6,300 bases of DNA from Bacillota bacterium (GTDB taxonomy: Bacteria > Bacillota > Clostridia > Christensenellales > CAG-138), in assembly GCA_023461495.1 (NCBI GenBank), contig JAEYLA010000316.1:1-6300 (forward strand), read 5' to 3'. A program made the position numbers and the translations under genes. Position 1 is the stretch's first letter. Each line of letters begins with the position of its first letter. Shown piece by piece: positions 5,481-6,300 of this stretch. The notes beneath the pieces were generated by a model that saw only the letters and a program-made list of their open reading frames with translations, ran no database searches and was not told where the DNA came from.

Positions 5481-6300
5481 ATGAAGAAACTCTTGTCCGT
5501 TCTCCTCGCCGCCGTGATGGTGCTTGGCGCCCTTACCGCGTGCACCCCGACCACGCCCGCCCCGTCAACACAGGCCCCCTCGACGGACGCGCCGGCGCCG
5601 GCAGAGACCGAAGCTCCCGTGGAGCTCAAGGATCTGCCCACTCTCGATTACCTGTATAACACCAGCTCTGGCCACCAGGTCATTGCGGAAGCGCTGCAGG
5701 GCATCTGGAAGGATGAGCTCGGCCTGGACATCACGGTTGAGAGCCAGGAATGGGCGGTCTTCCAGACCAACCGTACCGAAGGTAACTTCCAGATCGCACG
5801 TCACGGTTGGCTGGGCGACTATGTTGACCCCATGACCTTCCTGGATATGTGGATTTCCAGCAGCGGCCAGAACGACGCCAAGTATAAGAGCCCCGAATAT
5901 GACGCGCTGATCGCAACCGCATTGAAGTCTGCCGATCCGGCAGAGCGCATGGCTGCCATGCACGAAGCGGAAAAGATCATCATGACAGATCTGCCCATCA
6001 TCCCGCTGTATCACTACACCAACGTCTGGCTCGACAACGGCAAGGTCAAGGATTATGTCCATGACATCCTCATCGGCCACATGATGTTTATGTGGGCTTC
6101 CAAGGCGGAAGGCGATATCGTCTACCATTTGGGCGCAACCCCGAAGTCCCTTGACCCCCAGAAGAACAACGCCACCGACGGCGCTGACGTCATCCAGCAC
6201 ACCTTCGAAGGTCTGACCACGAAGGATAAGAACGGCGTTATCGTTCCCGGTATGGCGGAAAGCTGGACCACCTCCGAAGACGGCCTCACATGGACCTTCA
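5481..6300 (+). CDS. oppA: Oligopeptide-binding lipoprotein OppA with rearranged domain order, 3' end cut
   Basis: The peptide receptor of the importer, 273 codons visible and open to the window edge. The ATG follows AGGAGG (5467-5472) at 8 nt. A lipoprotein signal (1-20) ends in lipobox LTAC with Cys21 as the lipid anchor, followed by a Thr/Pro/Ala linker (22-47). What follows is unusual. Residues about 52-206 match the C-terminal part of OppA without gaps over the core: LYNTS (58-62), QEW (89-91), GWLGDY (109-114), YKSPEYD (135-141), and the IIPLYHYTN end strand (173-181). In enterobacterial OppA numbering the ligand-contact residues His371, Arg404, Arg413, Trp416 and Asp419 correspond to His65, Arg98, Arg107, Trp110 and Asp113. 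Then from about 211 the normal N-terminal OppA region begins: IVYHLGATPKSLDP (213-226), FEGL (242-245), PGMAESW (256-262). So the order is C-part then N-part. Function as a peptide receptor is likely, but this is inference. Confidence 0.85.
   Translation, partial: MKKLLSVLLAAVMVLGALTACTPTTPAPSTQAPSTDAPAPAETEAPVELKDLPTLDYLYNTSSGHQVIAEALQGIWKDELGLDITVESQEWAVFQTNRTEGNFQIARHGWLGDYVDPMTFLDMWISSSGQNDAKYKSPEYDALIATALKSADPAERMAAMHEAEKIIMTDLPIIPLYHYTNVWLDNGKVKDYVHDILIGHMMFMWASKAEGDIVYHLGATPKSLDPQKNNATDGADVIQHTFEGLTTKDKNGVIVPGMAESWTTSEDGLTWTF
5634..6098 (+). other. OppA C-terminal module placed at the front of the oppA gene
   Basis: This is the part of oppA (residues 52-206) that resembles the last third of an ordinary OppA, about mature residues 358-505 in enterobacterial numbering. 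It covers the second half of the lobe that closes over the peptide and the returning strand of the other lobe. Frame and codon use are continuous with both sides, and no stop or shift is seen. The join to the N-terminal-like part is at about residues 206-212 (6096-6116). The left join lies near residues 47-52. Confidence 0.8.

Noticed and set aside
5565..6200. 211-codon minus-strand frame
   Set aside because: Shadow of oppA in G+C-rich coding sequence; the plus-strand frame has signal peptide, lipobox and OppA motifs.
5481..6300. oppA as a pseudogene
   Set aside because: The visible frame is fully open, has a good promoter, ribosome binding site and lipoprotein signal, and conserves the ligand-contact residues, so decay is not supported.

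Overview
The window looks like a chromosomal stretch of a Gram-positive Clostridia-type (Firmicutes) bacterium. Seen: strong AGGAGG-like ribosome binding sites, sigma-A-like promoters in AT-rich gaps, G+C-richer genes, and a lipobox solute-binding protein. A closer taxonomic placement is not possible from the sequence alone.

Layout. Positions 1-764 (minus strand) hold a nearly complete ABC-2 type export permease that runs off the left edge. In front of it, on the same strand, are an intrinsic terminator hairpin (785-821), a possible 52-residue small ORF (838-996) and two candidate promoters (1030-1058 and 1164-1191). This leader looks like an attenuation arrangement. Between it and position 1492 lies an AT-rich divergent intergenic region with several short inverted repeats and no convincing gene. 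From 1493 to the right edge (plus strand) is an oligopeptide ABC importer operon in the order oppB-oppC-oppD-oppF-oppA. The first four genes are complete and tightly packed (0-nt, 8-nt and -4-nt junctions). oppA follows after a 72-nt gap with its own good promoter and is cut by the window end.

How they work together. OppB and OppC form the membrane channel, OppD and OppF are the two ATPases, and OppA is the lipid-anchored receptor that captures peptides outside the membrane. The extra promoter before oppA fits the usual need for receptor in excess over the membrane complex.

Most notable observation. The oppA gene is out of normal domain order. After a standard lipoprotein signal and a Thr/Pro/Ala linker comes a C-terminal segment of an OppA protein (residues about 52-206, with the peptide-contacting His, Arg, Trp and Asp residues intact). 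Next, in the same frame, the normal N-terminal start of an OppA protein begins (from about residue 211). This is either a circularly permuted receptor or a duplicated/fused one with an extra C-terminal module at the front. The window ends too early to decide.
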